Shown in pieces: positions 25,127 through 35,764 of a stretch of DNA of 64,000 bases. The translations under genes and the position numbers were made by a program. The stretch lies in assembly GCA_041649995.1 (NCBI GenBank), contig JBAZMA010000004.1, positions 123,162 through 187,161 on the forward strand, written 5' to 3'. The notes under the pieces are model-generated. The model saw nothing but the letters and a program-made list of their open reading frames with translations, was not told where the DNA came from and searched no databases. How positions within the stretch are numbered: position 1 is the stretch's first letter; each line of letters starts with the position of its first letter. The stretch comes from JBAZMA01 sp041649995. Its GTDB lineage: Bacteria; Omnitrophota; Gorgyraeia; Velamenicoccales; Velamenicoccaceae.

Positions 25127-27208
25127 TTATTTGACCCCTAATACTTTATTCGCTATATCTCTAGGCACCTCTTGATAACAAAAGGGCTCCATTGTGAAAG
25201 ACGCTCTGCCCTGCGTCAAAGAACGTACTATATTAGCATAATCAAAAACTTCTGCAAGTGGAACATGTCCTCTCAAAACACGCACATTTCCCCTCTGTCC
25301 CATCGCGATCAGTTTGCCTCTGCGGGAACTGAAATCCCCGATCACCGAACCCATAAAATCTTCGGGCACGACAATCTCGATGTCCATGATCGGCTCAAGA
25401 AGATAAGAGCCGCCCTGCCTCAAACCATCCGTAAAAGCGATCGATGCCGCCATCTGAAAAGCGATTTCGGAGGAATCGACCTCGTGATACGACCCGTCGA
25501 CGAGCGTGACCGCGATATCCGTGACGGGGTAACTTCCCAGCACTCCGCTTTTGGCGGCGTTGACGATCCCGTTCTTGACGGAAGGAATGAATTCCCTGGG
25601 AATAACGCCGCCCTTAAGGGTCTCCTCGAAGGTGATGCCGGTGCCGGGCACTTCCTGCGGCTGCATAATGATGACCACGTGGCCGTACTGGCCGCGGCCG
25701 CCGCTCTGCTGAATGAATTTTCCAGTCACGGACATTTTCTTGCGGATGGATTCCCTGTAAGCGACCTGCGGCCTTCCGACTTTGGCCTCGACGTTGAATT
25801 CTCGCAAAATGCGGTCCACCGCGATCTCCAAATGGAGCTGTCCCATTCCGGAAATAATCGTTTGCGCTGTTTCCGTATTGTAAGTGACGCGGAAAGAAGG
25901 ATCTTCATCCTGAAGCTTGCGCAGGGCAAAGGCCAGCTTTTCCTGGTCCGCTTTTGATTTTGTTTCAATAGAAAGGTCTACGACAGGTTCCGGAAATTTG
26001 ATCGCTTCCAGGACAATGGGCTCATCCTCGCTGCAGAGAGTGTCGCCCGTATTGGTTTCTTTCATGCCGACCAGCGCGATGATGTCCCCGCAATAAGCCT
26101 GTTCGATCATTTCCTGCTTATTGGCGTGCATGCGCACGATTTTAGAGACGCGTTCATTCTCGCGCTTGACCGAATTATAGATGGTTTCTCCGGCGGAAAC
26201 CTTGCCGGAATAAATACGCACAAAATTCAGCCGGCCCACATAAGGATCGCTCATAACCTTAAAACAGAATCCGCAGAAAGGGGCTTCGCTGGACACCTGA
26301 CGCTCTTCAAATTCTCCCGACTCAGGCTCAAAGCCCTTGACCGCCGCGACATCCAGAGGAGAAGGCAGATAATCACAGACGGCGTCTAAAACCAGCTGGA
26401 TGCCTTTGTTCTTTAAAGATGAGCCGCAGAGCACAGGGCAGAACTTGTTGGCCACCACGCTTTCACGGATCGCCTTTTTCAGGGCTTCCTTGGACACAGG
26501 CTTGTTATGGATATAAAGTTCCATGAGGGGGTCGTTGACCTCGGCGACTCTTTCGATCAGGGTATGTCTGTATTTTTCCACCTGCTCCTTGTATTCGGGC
26601 GGAAGGGGCTTGCGCTCGATGGTCTCTCCCTTTTCATCGGCAGGGACAACAAGTTCTTCTTCGATCAGATCGATCATGCCGCCGAAATTCTCTTCGGCGC
26701 CGAAAGGCAGCTGGATGGCCGCGGCATTAGCTCCCAGTTTCTGGTGCATCTCAGCCAGGGCGTTGGCGAAATCCGCGCCGACGCGGTCCATCTTGTTGAC
26801 GAAGGCCATGCGCGGGACATGATACTTGTCCGCCTGCCGCCAGACCGTCTCCGACTGAGGCTGGACTCCGGCAACCGCGCAAAAAACAACAACGGCGCCG
26901 TCCAAAACCTTTAAGGACCGCTCGACTTCCACGGTAAAATCCACGTGCCCCGGGGTATCGATAATATTGATATGGATATCGCGCCAGAAACAGGTCGTCG
27001 AAGCGGAGGTAATCGTGATGCCGCGCTCCTGCTCCTGCACCATCCAGTCCATCGTCGCCGTGCCGTCATGCACCTCGCCGATCTTATGGATCTTTTTGGT
27101 GTAAAAAAGCATTCGCTCGGTGGTTGTCGTCTTCCCCGCGTCAATGTGCGCGATAATCCCGATGTTGCGTAATTTTGTCAAATCTATCGTCTGCGTCATG
27201 GTCTGCAT
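25127..27208 (-). CDS. fusA: Elongation factor G
   Basis: Translocation GTPase, 693 residues. G1 AHIDAGKTTTTE, G2 RGITITSA, G3 DTPGHVDF, G4 NKMDR and the domain IV sequence GGRGQYGHV with the tip loop are visible, so this is a canonical five-domain EF-G. In-frame ATGs occur at 27208 and 27199; the first is taken. Part of the str cluster rpsL-rpsG-fusA-tuf. Confidence 0.97.
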   Translation of the reverse strand: MQTMTQTIDLTKLRNIGIIAHIDAGKTTTTERMLFYTKKIHKIGEVHDGTATMDWMVQEQERGITITSASTTCFWRDIHINIIDTPGHVDFTVEVERSLKVLDGAVVVFCAVAGVQPQSETVWRQADKYHVPRMAFVNKMDRVGADFANALAEMHQKLGANAAAIQLPFGAEENFGGMIDLIEEELVVPADEKGETIERKPLPPEYKEQVEKYRHTLIERVAEVNDPLMELYIHNKPVSKEALKKAIRESVVANKFCPVLCGSSLKNKGIQLVLDAVCDYLPSPLDVAAVKGFEPESGEFEERQVSSEAPFCGFCFKVMSDPYVGRLNFVRIYSGKVSAGETIYNSVKRENERVSKIVRMHANKQEMIEQAYCGDIIALVGMKETNTGDTLCSEDEPIVLEAIKFPEPVVDLSIETKSKADQEKLAFALRKLQDEDPSFRVTYNTETAQTIISGMGQLHLEIAVDRILREFNVEAKVGRPQVAYRESIRKKMSVTGKFIQQSGGRGQYGHVVIIMQPQEVPGTGITFEETLKGGVIPREFIPSVKNGIVNAAKSGVLGSYPVTDIAVTLVDGSYHEVDSSEIAFQMAASIAFTDGLRQGGSYLLEPIMDIEIVVPEDFMGSVIGDFSSRRGKLIAMGQRGNVRVLRGHVPLAEVFDYANIVRSLTQGRASFTMEPFCYQEVPRDIANKVLGVK

Positions 27209-27272
27209 TCTCTAAGGGTTAGCCGTCTATGGTTGTCATAAGGAAACCTGTGTCTTCTTATTCTGCCGTCTT

Positions 27273-27743
27273 CTACCACCGGAAATGAGCGAACGCCTTG
27301 TTCGCTTCCGCCATCTTGTGCGTATCGTCTCTTTTCTTGATGGCCGCGCCTTCGCCCTTGAAGCCGGACATGATCTCATCCGCCAGACGTTCCGGCATGG
27401 GCTTTCCTTTTTTACCGCGCGAGAAATCCTTGATCCAGCGCAGGGCCAGGGAAACGCCTCTCTCCTGGGACACTTCGATGGGAACCTGGTAAGTGGCGCC
27501 TCCGACGCGGCGAGGCTTGACTTCCAGCCTCGGCCGGATATTCTCCAAGGCCTTATTGAACACCTTGACCGGATCCTCTTCCCCTGTCTTGGTCTTGATG
27601 ATATCAAAGGCCCCGTACACAATACGCTCTGCGACGGATTTCTTTCCCTTGATCATCAGGATATTGATCATCTTGGCCACGATCTTGCTGTTATATTTGG
27701 GATCGGCCAGGATCTGTCTTTTTACCGCGCGTCTTCGTCTCAT
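27273..27743 (-). CDS. rpsG: 30S ribosomal protein uS7
   Basis: Head-assembly protein, 156 residues: MRRRRAVKRQILADPKY, MINILMIKGKKSVAERIVYGA, VEVKPRRVGGATYQVPIEV. GAGG lies about 9 nt before the ATG. It follows rpsL after a 99-bp GC-rich gap with hairpins. Confidence 0.97.
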   Translation of the reverse strand: MRRRRAVKRQILADPKYNSKIVAKMINILMIKGKKSVAERIVYGAFDIIKTKTGEEDPVKVFNKALENIRPRLEVKPRRVGGATYQVPIEVSQERGVSLALRWIKDFSRGKKGKPMPERLADEIMSGFKGEGAAIKKRDDTHKMAEANKAFAHFRW

Positions 27744-27769
27744 GAATTTTTTCCTCGAATTTTAGTCCT

Positions 27770-27786
27770 AAAAAGCCCCTTGGGGG
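27770..27786 (-). terminator. Short terminator-like hairpin between rpsL and rpsG
   Basis: CCCC-CAA-GGGG followed by CTTTTT on the minus strand. The stem is only 4 bp. An upstream GGCCGGGG could compete for the CCCC arm. A weak candidate for intra-operon attenuation. Confidence 0.3.
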
Positions 27787-27842
27787 ATGATGAAACCGCC
27801 TCACCCCGGCCCGCCGGACCGCTTGAGTGAAGCCTTCTTTCC

Positions 27843-28235
27843 TTATTTCTTCTTGGGCGCCGCCGCCTTGCCTTTTTTCGCTCCGTATTTCGAGCGGGAG
27901 CGTTTCCTGTTGGCCACCCCAGCCGTATCCAGCGTGCCGCGGACAATATGATAACGCACGCCAGGCAGGTCCTTGACCCTTCCGCCCCTCACCAGGACAA
28001 TGGAATGTTCCTGGAGATTATGCCCTTCGCCCGGGATATAAGAGGTGACTTCAATGCCCGTGGTCAAGCGAACCCTGGCGATTTTTCTAAGCGCCGAATT
28101 CGGCTTCTTCGGCGTCATGGTCTTAACCTGAAGACAGACACCGCGGCGCTGAGGACAGCCCTTCAAGGCCGGCGATTTGGATTTGGCCTTTTTGGCGATC
28201 CGGCTATTCCTTATAAGCTGCTGGATTGTCGGCAT
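27843..28235 (-). CDS. rpsL: 30S ribosomal protein uS12
   Basis: Decoding-centre protein, 130 residues: MPTIQQLIRNSR, GCPQRRGVCLQV, TMTPKKPNSALRK (the lysine tied to streptomycin sensitivity is unmodified), PGEGHNLQEHS and GRVKDLPGVRYH. A short KKGKAAAPKKK tail ends it. Its first 32 bp overlap the 3' end of rpoC in another frame. Confidence 0.97.
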   Translation of the reverse strand: MPTIQQLIRNSRIAKKAKSKSPALKGCPQRRGVCLQVKTMTPKKPNSALRKIARVRLTTGIEVTSYIPGEGHNLQEHSIVLVRGGRVKDLPGVRYHIVRGTLDTAGVANRKRSRSKYGAKKGKAAAPKKK

Positions 28236-31200
28236 TCACACCCTCTCCTTGTTCAGATTCTTGCGCTTGTTCCTTAATGGATTTAAAGTCCTGATGGACC
28301 TTGAGACCTGTTCCCGCCGGGATCAGGTGGCCCACGATCACGTTTTCCTTCAAACCGAACAGCTCATCCCGTTTTCCGGAAGCGGCCGCGTCGGTCAAAA
28401 CTTTCGTCGTCTCCTGGAAACTGGCCGCCGAAATGAAGCTTTCGGTGGTCAAAGAGGCCTTGGTAATCCCCAAAAGCAGCGGTGTGGCCGAAGCCGGTTT
28501 CCCGCCTTTTTTGATGACCCTCTGGTTCTCTTTCTGGAATCTCCAGCGGTCGATCTGCTGGCCGGAAAGGAACTCCGTGTCTCCGGAATCTTCGATTTTA
28601 ACTTTTTTAAGCATCTGGCGGATGATCACCTCGATGTGCTTATCATTGATCTTTACACCCTGCAAACGGTAAACTTCCTGGACCTCGTTCACCAGATACT
28701 CCTGCAGGATCTTGTCCCCGCACACGCGAAGAATGTCCTGCAAGACCACGGGGCCGTCCGTCAACTGCTGGCCTGCCGTCACGCGGTCTCCCCTGTACAC
28801 GTTAGGGTGCTTGCCGTGAGGAATGGCGTATTCGCGCTTCATGCCTGTAGGCGAGCTCACGATGATCATCCTCTGGCCTTTTTTGTTCTCGCTGAATTCC
28901 ACAAAGCCATCGATCTCGGAAATAATAGCCGGGTCTTTCGGCCTGCGGGCCTCGAACAACTCCGCGACGCGCGGCAGACCTCCGGTGATATCCCTGGTCT
29001 TGCCTGAAACGCGCGGAATCTTGGCGATCAATTCACCGGCGTCGATCTTCTGGCCGTCTTTGACCAGGATATGGGCGCCGATGGGAATAGGATAAATACC
29101 CACGACCTGTCCTCCGTCATCCAGGATCAGGATCTGGGGATGGAATTCAATCTTATGTTCGACAATGACGCGCTCCGAGATGCCTGTGGTCGGATTCATC
29201 TCCTCGCGCATCGTCACGTTTTCTTTAATATCTTCGTACCGCACAAGCCCCGCGACTTCCGTCAAGATCGGCAGCGTGTATGGATCCCAACGGACATAAA
29301 TGGCGCCTTTCTGGACTTCCTGGCCTTCGGCAACAAAGATCACGCTGCCCTGAGGGATGGCGTATCGCTCCAATTCGCGGCCCTGCGGGTCGTTGATGGT
29401 GACCGCGCCATTGCGGTTGAGAACGATCAATTCTTTGCCTCTGGCAACGGTCCTCAAGCTGTGGAAATGCAGAAGACCCTTGTTCTTGGCCTTGACAAAA
29501 GACTGCTCGACGATACGGGAGGCGGTTCCACCGATGTGGAACGTCCTCATCGTCAGCTGGGTGCCCGGTTCTCCGATGGACTGCGCCGCGATGATGCCGA
29601 CGGCTGTTCCGATTTCGACCAGCCCGTCACGCGCCAGGTCCTTGCCGTAACATTTCGCGCAGATGCCGCGGTCCGATTCGCAGGTCAGAACGCTGCGGAT
29701 GCGGATCTTCTCGATCCCCATCCTCTCCAGCAGTTCGGACTTTTCCTCGGTGATCATTTCACCGGAGGCAACCACGGATTCATCCGTAATGACATCGACG
29801 ATATTGTCCAGCGTCACGCGGCCGGAGATGCGCTCCTTGAGCGGCACCACGACTTCGTCGCCTTCGATGATGGAAGAAAGGGAAATGCCGTTCATCGTGC
29901 CGCAGTCATCTTCAGTGATGATGACTTCCTGCGCCACGTCCACCAGGCGGCGTGTGAGGTAACCGGCATCGGCTGTTTTCAAGGCCGTATCCGCCAAACC
30001 CTTGCGGGCGCCGTGCGTGGAAATAAAATATTCAAGAACGGTGAGGCCCTCGCGGAAACTCGCCGTGATGGGATTTTCGATGATCTCTCCGGAAGGCTTG
30101 GCCATGAGGCCGCGCATACCGGCCAGCTGTCTGACCTGAAGACGGGAACCGCGCGCTCCGGAATCCGCCATCATGAAGATCGGGTTGAAAGCGTCCATTT
30201 TCTTAAAGACGAGGTCGGAAACCTTATCGGTCGTGTGCGTCCAGATATCGATCACCTTGTTGTAACGTTCACCGTCGGTGATGACGCCCTTGCGATACTG
30301 ATCTTCCACCTTGGAGACTTCTTTCCTGGCATCCGCGATAAATTCCTTCTTCTCTTCGGGGATCTCCAGGTCGTCGACGGCGATGGAAATGCCGCCCAGC
30401 GTCGCGTGCTCAAACCCGAGCGATTTGAGACTATCCAGCAGCTTGATGGTCGTGTCGTGGCCGAAACGCTTGTAACAGACGGTCACGATCTGCCCGACGT
30501 TCTTTTTGTTCAATTCCAGATTCACGAACCCGAATCCCTTGGGAAGGCGCTGGTTAAAGATCACGCGGCCGACCGTCGTTTCCAAAAGCGCCCTTTCGCC
30601 GGAATAGACGCTGTCGCTCAAATTATACTGGTCCTTGATCCTGACCTTGATCTTGGCGTGAAGGCCCACAGAGCCGTCGTCATAAGCGGAAATCGCCTCG
30701 ACTTCATCCGACATCATGATGCCCTCGCCCTTGTCCTTGGCCTTCATCTTCGTCAAATAGCACAGACCCAGAATGATATCCTGGGTCGGAGTGGTGATCG
30801 GACGGCCGTCGGCAGCCGAAAAGATATTGTTGATGGACAACATCAGCAGACGCGCTTCCATCTGGGCTTCCAGGGACAAAGGCACATGGACGGCCATCTG
30901 GTCGCCGTCAAAATCGGCGTTAAAAGCCGTACAGACCAGGGGGTGAATACGGATGGCTTTTCCTTCGATCAGGACCGGTTCAAAGGCCTGGACGGAAAGG
31001 CGATGCAGCGTCGGCGCGCGGTTCAGGAGCACGGGATGGTCTTTGATGACCTCATCCAGAATGTCCCAAACCTCGATCTTGGCGCGTTCGACCATTCTCT
31101 TGGCGCCCTTGATCGTGTGCACAAACCCGCGTTCTCTCAATTTTTTGATGATAAAAGGCTCAAACAGCTCCAGGGCCATGCGCTTGGGCAGACCGCACTG

Positions 31201-32292
31201 GTGAAGGCTCAATTCAGGACCGACGACGATGACGGAGCGGCCCGAATAATCCACGCGTTTACCCAAAAGGTTCTGGCGGAATCGCCCCTGTTTTCCCTTG
31301 AGCATGTCCGAAAGGGATTTCAGGGAACGGTTGTTGGAGCCTAAGACCGGGCGTCCGTGACGGCCGTTATCCAACAGCGCGTCCACCGCTTCCTGCAGCA
31401 TGCGCTTTTCATTACGGATGATGATCTCCGGCGCGTTCAAATCCAGCAGTTTCTTCAAACGGTTATTGCGGTTGATGACCCGGCGGTAAAGGTCGTTTAG
31501 GTCTGAGGTCGCGAAGCGCCCTCCGTCCAGCGGCACCAGCGGACGTAAATCCGGAGGGATGACGGGAAGGATCTCCAGGACCATCCATTCAGGCTTATTG
31601 CCGGATTTCTTGAAATCTTCGACGATCTTTAAGGTCTTGAGAATCTTGCGGGCCGTTGTGCCTTCTTTGGATGTCTCCAGCTGTTTGTGCAGCCTTTTAG
31701 AAAACGACTCCAGGTCGATTTCCTTGAGGAGTTCCAGGACCGCCTCCGCTCCGATACGGGCGCGGAATGCCGTCCCGAATTTTTCCTGAAGTTCCTGGTA
31801 GCGGTCTTCCGTCAGAAGTTCGCCTTTCTTAAGCCCCGTGTCCCCGGGTTCGATGACAATATATTCTTCGTAATAAATGATCTTTTCCAGGTCGCGCAAG
31901 CCGATGTCCAGGAGCGCCGCGATGCGGGAAGGGACAGCCTTGAAAAACCAAATATGCGTGACAGGGGCGGCCAATTCGATATGCCCCATGCGGTCGCGCC
32001 GGACGTTGGAACGCGTCACCTCAACGCCGCAACGGTCGCAGACGATATTGCGGAACTTGTTGCCTTTGTATTTTCCGCAGTTACACTCCCAGTCCTTGAC
32101 CGGCCCGAAAATCTTTTCGCAGAACAATCCGTCCTTTTCAGGTTTCAGCGTCCTGTAATTGATCGTTTCGGCCTTTTTCACCTCGCCTTTGGACCAGGAC
32201 CTGATGACGGCGGGCGCAGCGATCTTGATAGAGATACTGTCAAACTGGGAGATCTCTTCCACCACGTTCTTTGGATTCGCTTCTTTTCTCAT
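28204..32292 (-). CDS. rpoC: RNA polymerase beta' subunit
   Basis: Catalytic clamp subunit of RNA polymerase, 1362 residues. N-terminal zinc ligands C70, C72, C85 and C88; catalytic Mg site NADFDGDQ (458-465, D460/D462/D464); second zinc site in CESDRGICAKCYG; trigger loop and jaw regions (GEPGTQLTMRTFHIGG). No large lineage insertions are obvious. It begins 43 bp after rpoB and its C-terminus overlaps rpsL by 32 bp. Confidence 0.98.
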   Translation of the reverse strand: MRKEANPKNVVEEISQFDSISIKIAAPAVIRSWSKGEVKKAETINYRTLKPEKDGLFCEKIFGPVKDWECNCGKYKGNKFRNIVCDRCGVEVTRSNVRRDRMGHIELAAPVTHIWFFKAVPSRIAALLDIGLRDLEKIIYYEEYIVIEPGDTGLKKGELLTEDRYQELQEKFGTAFRARIGAEAVLELLKEIDLESFSKRLHKQLETSKEGTTARKILKTLKIVEDFKKSGNKPEWMVLEILPVIPPDLRPLVPLDGGRFATSDLNDLYRRVINRNNRLKKLLDLNAPEIIIRNEKRMLQEAVDALLDNGRHGRPVLGSNNRSLKSLSDMLKGKQGRFRQNLLGKRVDYSGRSVIVVGPELSLHQCGLPKRMALELFEPFIIKKLRERGFVHTIKGAKRMVERAKIEVWDILDEVIKDHPVLLNRAPTLHRLSVQAFEPVLIEGKAIRIHPLVCTAFNADFDGDQMAVHVPLSLEAQMEARLLMLSINNIFSAADGRPITTPTQDIILGLCYLTKMKAKDKGEGIMMSDEVEAISAYDDGSVGLHAKIKVRIKDQYNLSDSVYSGERALLETTVGRVIFNQRLPKGFGFVNLELNKKNVGQIVTVCYKRFGHDTTIKLLDSLKSLGFEHATLGGISIAVDDLEIPEEKKEFIADARKEVSKVEDQYRKGVITDGERYNKVIDIWTHTTDKVSDLVFKKMDAFNPIFMMADSGARGSRLQVRQLAGMRGLMAKPSGEIIENPITASFREGLTVLEYFISTHGARKGLADTALKTADAGYLTRRLVDVAQEVIITEDDCGTMNGISLSSIIEGDEVVVPLKERISGRVTLDNIVDVITDESVVASGEMITEEKSELLERMGIEKIRIRSVLTCESDRGICAKCYGKDLARDGLVEIGTAVGIIAAQSIGEPGTQLTMRTFHIGGTASRIVEQSFVKAKNKGLLHFHSLRTVARGKELIVLNRNGAVTINDPQGRELERYAIPQGSVIFVAEGQEVQKGAIYVRWDPYTLPILTEVAGLVRYEDIKENVTMREEMNPTTGISERVIVEHKIEFHPQILILDDGGQVVGIYPIPIGAHILVKDGQKIDAGELIAKIPRVSGKTRDITGGLPRVAELFEARRPKDPAIISEIDGFVEFSENKKGQRMIIVSSPTGMKREYAIPHGKHPNVYRGDRVTAGQQLTDGPVVLQDILRVCGDKILQEYLVNEVQEVYRLQGVKINDKHIEVIIRQMLKKVKIEDSGDTEFLSGQQIDRWRFQKENQRVIKKGGKPASATPLLLGITKASLTTESFISAASFQETTKVLTDAAASGKRDELFGLKENVIVGHLIPAGTGLKVHQDFKSIKEQAQESEQGEGVNADNPAAYKE

Positions 32293-32335
32293 CCTTAGGC
32301 CTTTATGTTAACAATCTGTCCCTCTCGAGAAGGGA

Positions 32336-35300
32336 TCATTTTTTGTCCATTTTGATATCCAGCCCCAGCCCCTGCAATTCCTTGATCAGAACATTGAAGG
32401 ATTCCGGCGTTCCGGGGGTCAGCCTCTGCTCTCCTTTGACGATGGCCTCATAGATCCTGGTGCGGCCGGCCACGTCATCGCTTTTTACGGTCAGCATTTC
32501 CTGGAGACTGAAGGCGGCGCCATAAGCTTCCAGCGCCCAGACTTCCATTTCTCCGAATCTCTGACCGCCGAACTGGGCTTTTCCGCCCAAAGGCTGCTGC
32601 GTGACAAGGGAATACGGCCCGATGGAACGCGCGTGGATCTTCTCGTCCACCAGGTGGATCAATTTCAGCATATAGATATAACCGACCGTCACCTTCTGGT
32701 CGAATTTTTTTCCGGTAAATCCGTCGTAAAGGTCCACCTTGCCCTCTTCCGGCAATCCGGCCTTGCGCAGCATCTCCTTGACTTCATTTTCGGAGCAGCC
32801 GTCGAAAACCGGAGTCGCCACATGAAGCCCGAGGATCTTGGCGGCCCAACCCAGATGGGTTTCCAGGATCTGGCCGACGTTCATGCGGGACGGCACGCCG
32901 AGAGGATTGAGCACCAGCTCGACAGGCGTTCCATCCGCCAGGAAAGGCATGTCTTCTTCGGGAAGGATCTTGGCGATAACGCCCTTGTTCCCGTGGCGCC
33001 CGGCCATCTTGTCTCCGACAGCAAGCCTGCGCTTGGTCGCCACATAAACAACGACCTTCTTGAGCACGCCGGGGGCCAGTTCATCGCCCCTCTTGATCTT
33101 CTCGATCTCCTGCTCTTCTTCCTGGGTGAGTTCCTTGATCTGCTCATCGAAGAATTTGGCGATATGCTTGGCTTCTTCGTGATCCGTCAGGTCCGCGCTC
33201 AAGGCCTTGGCCTTGGAAACACCCAGCTCGGCAGCCAGCTTATTGATCTTTTCTTCCTGGACGTATTCTATTTCCTGAGCGTAATAGGCCTTGATCTCCT
33301 TGATCTGGGCCAGCTCTTTTTTCTTCTCTTCCTTGGATTTGCGGCCTCTTTCCTTCCTCTGGAAAACCTGGACATCGATAATAACGCCTTCGATGCCCGG
33401 AGGAACGGTCAGGCTGGTATCGCGGACATCCCCGGCCTTTTCACCGAAAATAGCGCGCAAAAGCCTCTCTTCCGGAGATAACTCGGATTCGGTTTTCGGC
33501 GTCACTTTACCGACAAGGATATCCCCGGCGTCCACCTCGGCCCCGATGCGGACAATGCCGCTCTCGTCCAAATTCCTGAGGGCGTCTTCGGAAACATTCG
33601 GGATATCGCGGGTAATTTCTTCATTGCCCAGGCGGGTTTCCCTGGCCTCCAGCTCAAACTCTTCAATATGGATCGACGTATAAGCGTCTTCTTTAACGAG
33701 TTTTTCGGAAACCAGGATCGCGTCTTCAAAATTAAAGCCTCTCCAGGGCATAAAGGCGACCAGGAGATTCTTTCCCAGAGCCAGTTCGCCATCCCGGGTC
33801 CCGATTCCGTCGGCAATAACCTCACCCTTCTTGACCTTCTGGCCAAGCTGAACGATCGGTTTCTGATTCACACAGGTATTGGCGTTGGAGCGCTTGAATT
33901 TCCTTAATTCATAGGTCGTGCTGTTGACGGTAATCCTGTTGGCATCGACGGCCTTGACAACCCCGTCCTCCTGGGAAACCACAACGGCGCCGGAATCAAT
34001 GGCGGCCTTCTGCTCCATATCCGTGCCGACTAAGGGGCGCTCTGTGATCATCAGCGGGACAGCCTGGCGCTGCATGTTGGAACCCATCAACGCGCGGTTC
34101 GCGTCGTCGTGCTCTAAAAACGGGATCAGGGACGCGGCCAGGGAAACAAGCTGTTTCGGGGACACATCCATATAATCGACTTTTTTAGGGGATAGCTTCG
34201 GGAAATCCCCACGGAACCGGCAGGTCACTTCCTTTTCCTGAAAATAACCCTCCTCATCCAGCGGGCTGTTGGCCTGCGCGATGGATTTGGGTATTTCCTG
34301 GTCGGCGGTGACATAATCGATCCTCTTGGTCACACGCCCCTCGTCGACCTTTCGATACGCCGTTTCCAAATAACCCAGGTCATTGACGCGCGCATAGGTG
34401 GTTAAGGACGCAATCAAACCGATGTTCGGGCCTTCCGGTGTTTCAATCGGACAAATACGGCCGTAATGGGACTGGTGGATGTCGCGGACCTCAAAACCGG
34501 CACGTTCCCTGGACAACCCTCCCGGCCCCAAAGCGCTCAAGCGCCTCTTGTGCGTCAATTCAGCCAGAGGATTGACCTGGTCCATGAATTGGGACAATTG
34601 GCTGCGCGCGAAGAAATCGCGGATCTGACTGGAAAAAAGCTTGGAATTGATCAAATGATAGATCATAACCGCGTCGGCATCAGTCAGGATGGCCAGACGC
34701 TCGCGAATCGACCTTTCCAGCCTGGCCAAACCGATCCTGGCCTGGTTCTGGACAAGTTCACCGACCGTTTTAACGCGGCGGTTACCCAGGTGGTCGATGT
34801 CATCGATCTCGCCCTCGCCTTTTTTTAATCCGACGAGATACTGGATGACCTTGATGACCGTTTCCGCATCCAGGATCCGTTTTTCCAGCGAAACCTCCAT
34901 GTGGAGTTTTCTGTTCAAAATGAAGCGTCCCGCGCGCGCGATATCGTATCTTTTTGGGTCAAAAAACAGGCGGTAAAAAAGGTCTTCGGCGGCTTCCGGG
35001 GTGACGGGTTCCGTCGGCCTCATCTTGCGGTAAAAATCGATCAGGGCTTCGTCTTTATTTTTCGTAAAATCTTTTTTGAGGGTGTTGGTGATTTCCGGGA
35101 TTTCCTCTCCGAAGGCCTTCTGGATCTCTTCGTCCGTGGAAAAACCCATGATGCGCAGGATCTGCGTCGCGGGGAAACTGCGGCGGCGGTCCACATAGGC
35201 CAGGACCACTTCGTTCAAATCGTATTTAAATTCGAGCCAGGCCCCGCGGTAAGGGATGAGGCGGCCGTAGAAAATCTTCTTTCCGGTAGGATGCTGCTCT

Positions 35301-35737
35301 TCTTCAAAACACACGCCGGGGGAACGCTGCAACTGGCTGACGATGACGCGCTCGTCGCCATTGATGATGAAGCTCGCGGTCGGGGTCATCAGGGGAAGTT
35401 CCCCGAAATAGACCTCCTGGATCTTGACGTCATTGGGCGTAATGAGACGCAGGTTCGCCCGCAGCGGAGACGCGTAGGTCATGCCGCGGCGACGACACTC
35501 TTCCACGTGGTATTTCGGCTTGCCGAGGGTGTAGGAGACAAACTCCAGCCTGAACCTCTTGTCATAACTTTCGATGGGGAACACTTCCTGAAAGGCCTCG
35601 TGCAGGCCTAGCGAAGCGCGTTCCTCCGGCCTGGCGTCGCGCTGCAAAAATTCCTCATACGACTTCAGCTGGAGGTCCAGCAGGTTCGGCATCGGATAAA
35701 CTTCTTTTAATTTGGCAAAGCTTTTTCGTTTACTCAT
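32336..35737 (-). CDS. rpoB: RNA polymerase beta subunit
   Basis: Second catalytic subunit, 1133 residues, clearly shorter than the 1342 of E. coli because large lineage insertions are absent. The rifampicin region reads SQLSQFMDQVNPLAELTHKRRLSALGPGGL with sensitive-type residues. GRHGNKGVIAKI, the EDAILVSE segment and the C-terminal GGKAQFGGQRFGEMEVWALEAYGAA are present. A 94-bp gap with an attenuator-like structure separates it from rplL. Confidence 0.98.
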   Translation of the reverse strand: MSKRKSFAKLKEVYPMPNLLDLQLKSYEEFLQRDARPEERASLGLHEAFQEVFPIESYDKRFRLEFVSYTLGKPKYHVEECRRRGMTYASPLRANLRLITPNDVKIQEVYFGELPLMTPTASFIINGDERVIVSQLQRSPGVCFEEEQHPTGKKIFYGRLIPYRGAWLEFKYDLNEVVLAYVDRRRSFPATQILRIMGFSTDEEIQKAFGEEIPEITNTLKKDFTKNKDEALIDFYRKMRPTEPVTPEAAEDLFYRLFFDPKRYDIARAGRFILNRKLHMEVSLEKRILDAETVIKVIQYLVGLKKGEGEIDDIDHLGNRRVKTVGELVQNQARIGLARLERSIRERLAILTDADAVMIYHLINSKLFSSQIRDFFARSQLSQFMDQVNPLAELTHKRRLSALGPGGLSRERAGFEVRDIHQSHYGRICPIETPEGPNIGLIASLTTYARVNDLGYLETAYRKVDEGRVTKRIDYVTADQEIPKSIAQANSPLDEEGYFQEKEVTCRFRGDFPKLSPKKVDYMDVSPKQLVSLAASLIPFLEHDDANRALMGSNMQRQAVPLMITERPLVGTDMEQKAAIDSGAVVVSQEDGVVKAVDANRITVNSTTYELRKFKRSNANTCVNQKPIVQLGQKVKKGEVIADGIGTRDGELALGKNLLVAFMPWRGFNFEDAILVSEKLVKEDAYTSIHIEEFELEARETRLGNEEITRDIPNVSEDALRNLDESGIVRIGAEVDAGDILVGKVTPKTESELSPEERLLRAIFGEKAGDVRDTSLTVPPGIEGVIIDVQVFQRKERGRKSKEEKKKELAQIKEIKAYYAQEIEYVQEEKINKLAAELGVSKAKALSADLTDHEEAKHIAKFFDEQIKELTQEEEQEIEKIKRGDELAPGVLKKVVVYVATKRRLAVGDKMAGRHGNKGVIAKILPEEDMPFLADGTPVELVLNPLGVPSRMNVGQILETHLGWAAKILGLHVATPVFDGCSENEVKEMLRKAGLPEEGKVDLYDGFTGKKFDQKVTVGYIYMLKLIHLVDEKIHARSIGPYSLVTQQPLGGKAQFGGQRFGEMEVWALEAYGAAFSLQEMLTVKSDDVAGRTRIYEAIVKGEQRLTPGTPESFNVLIKELQGLGLDIKMDKK

Positions 35738-35764
35738 TCCGTGTCCCTCAAATATTGACTCGTG

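Noticed and set aside
29071..31344. A very long plus-strand open frame (757 codons) antisense to rpoC.
   Set aside because: It lies wholly inside the strongly conserved rpoC and shows no recognisable domain; long antisense frames arise from codon bias at this GC. Similar antisense frames over rpoB, lptD, secY and fusA were rejected for the same reason.
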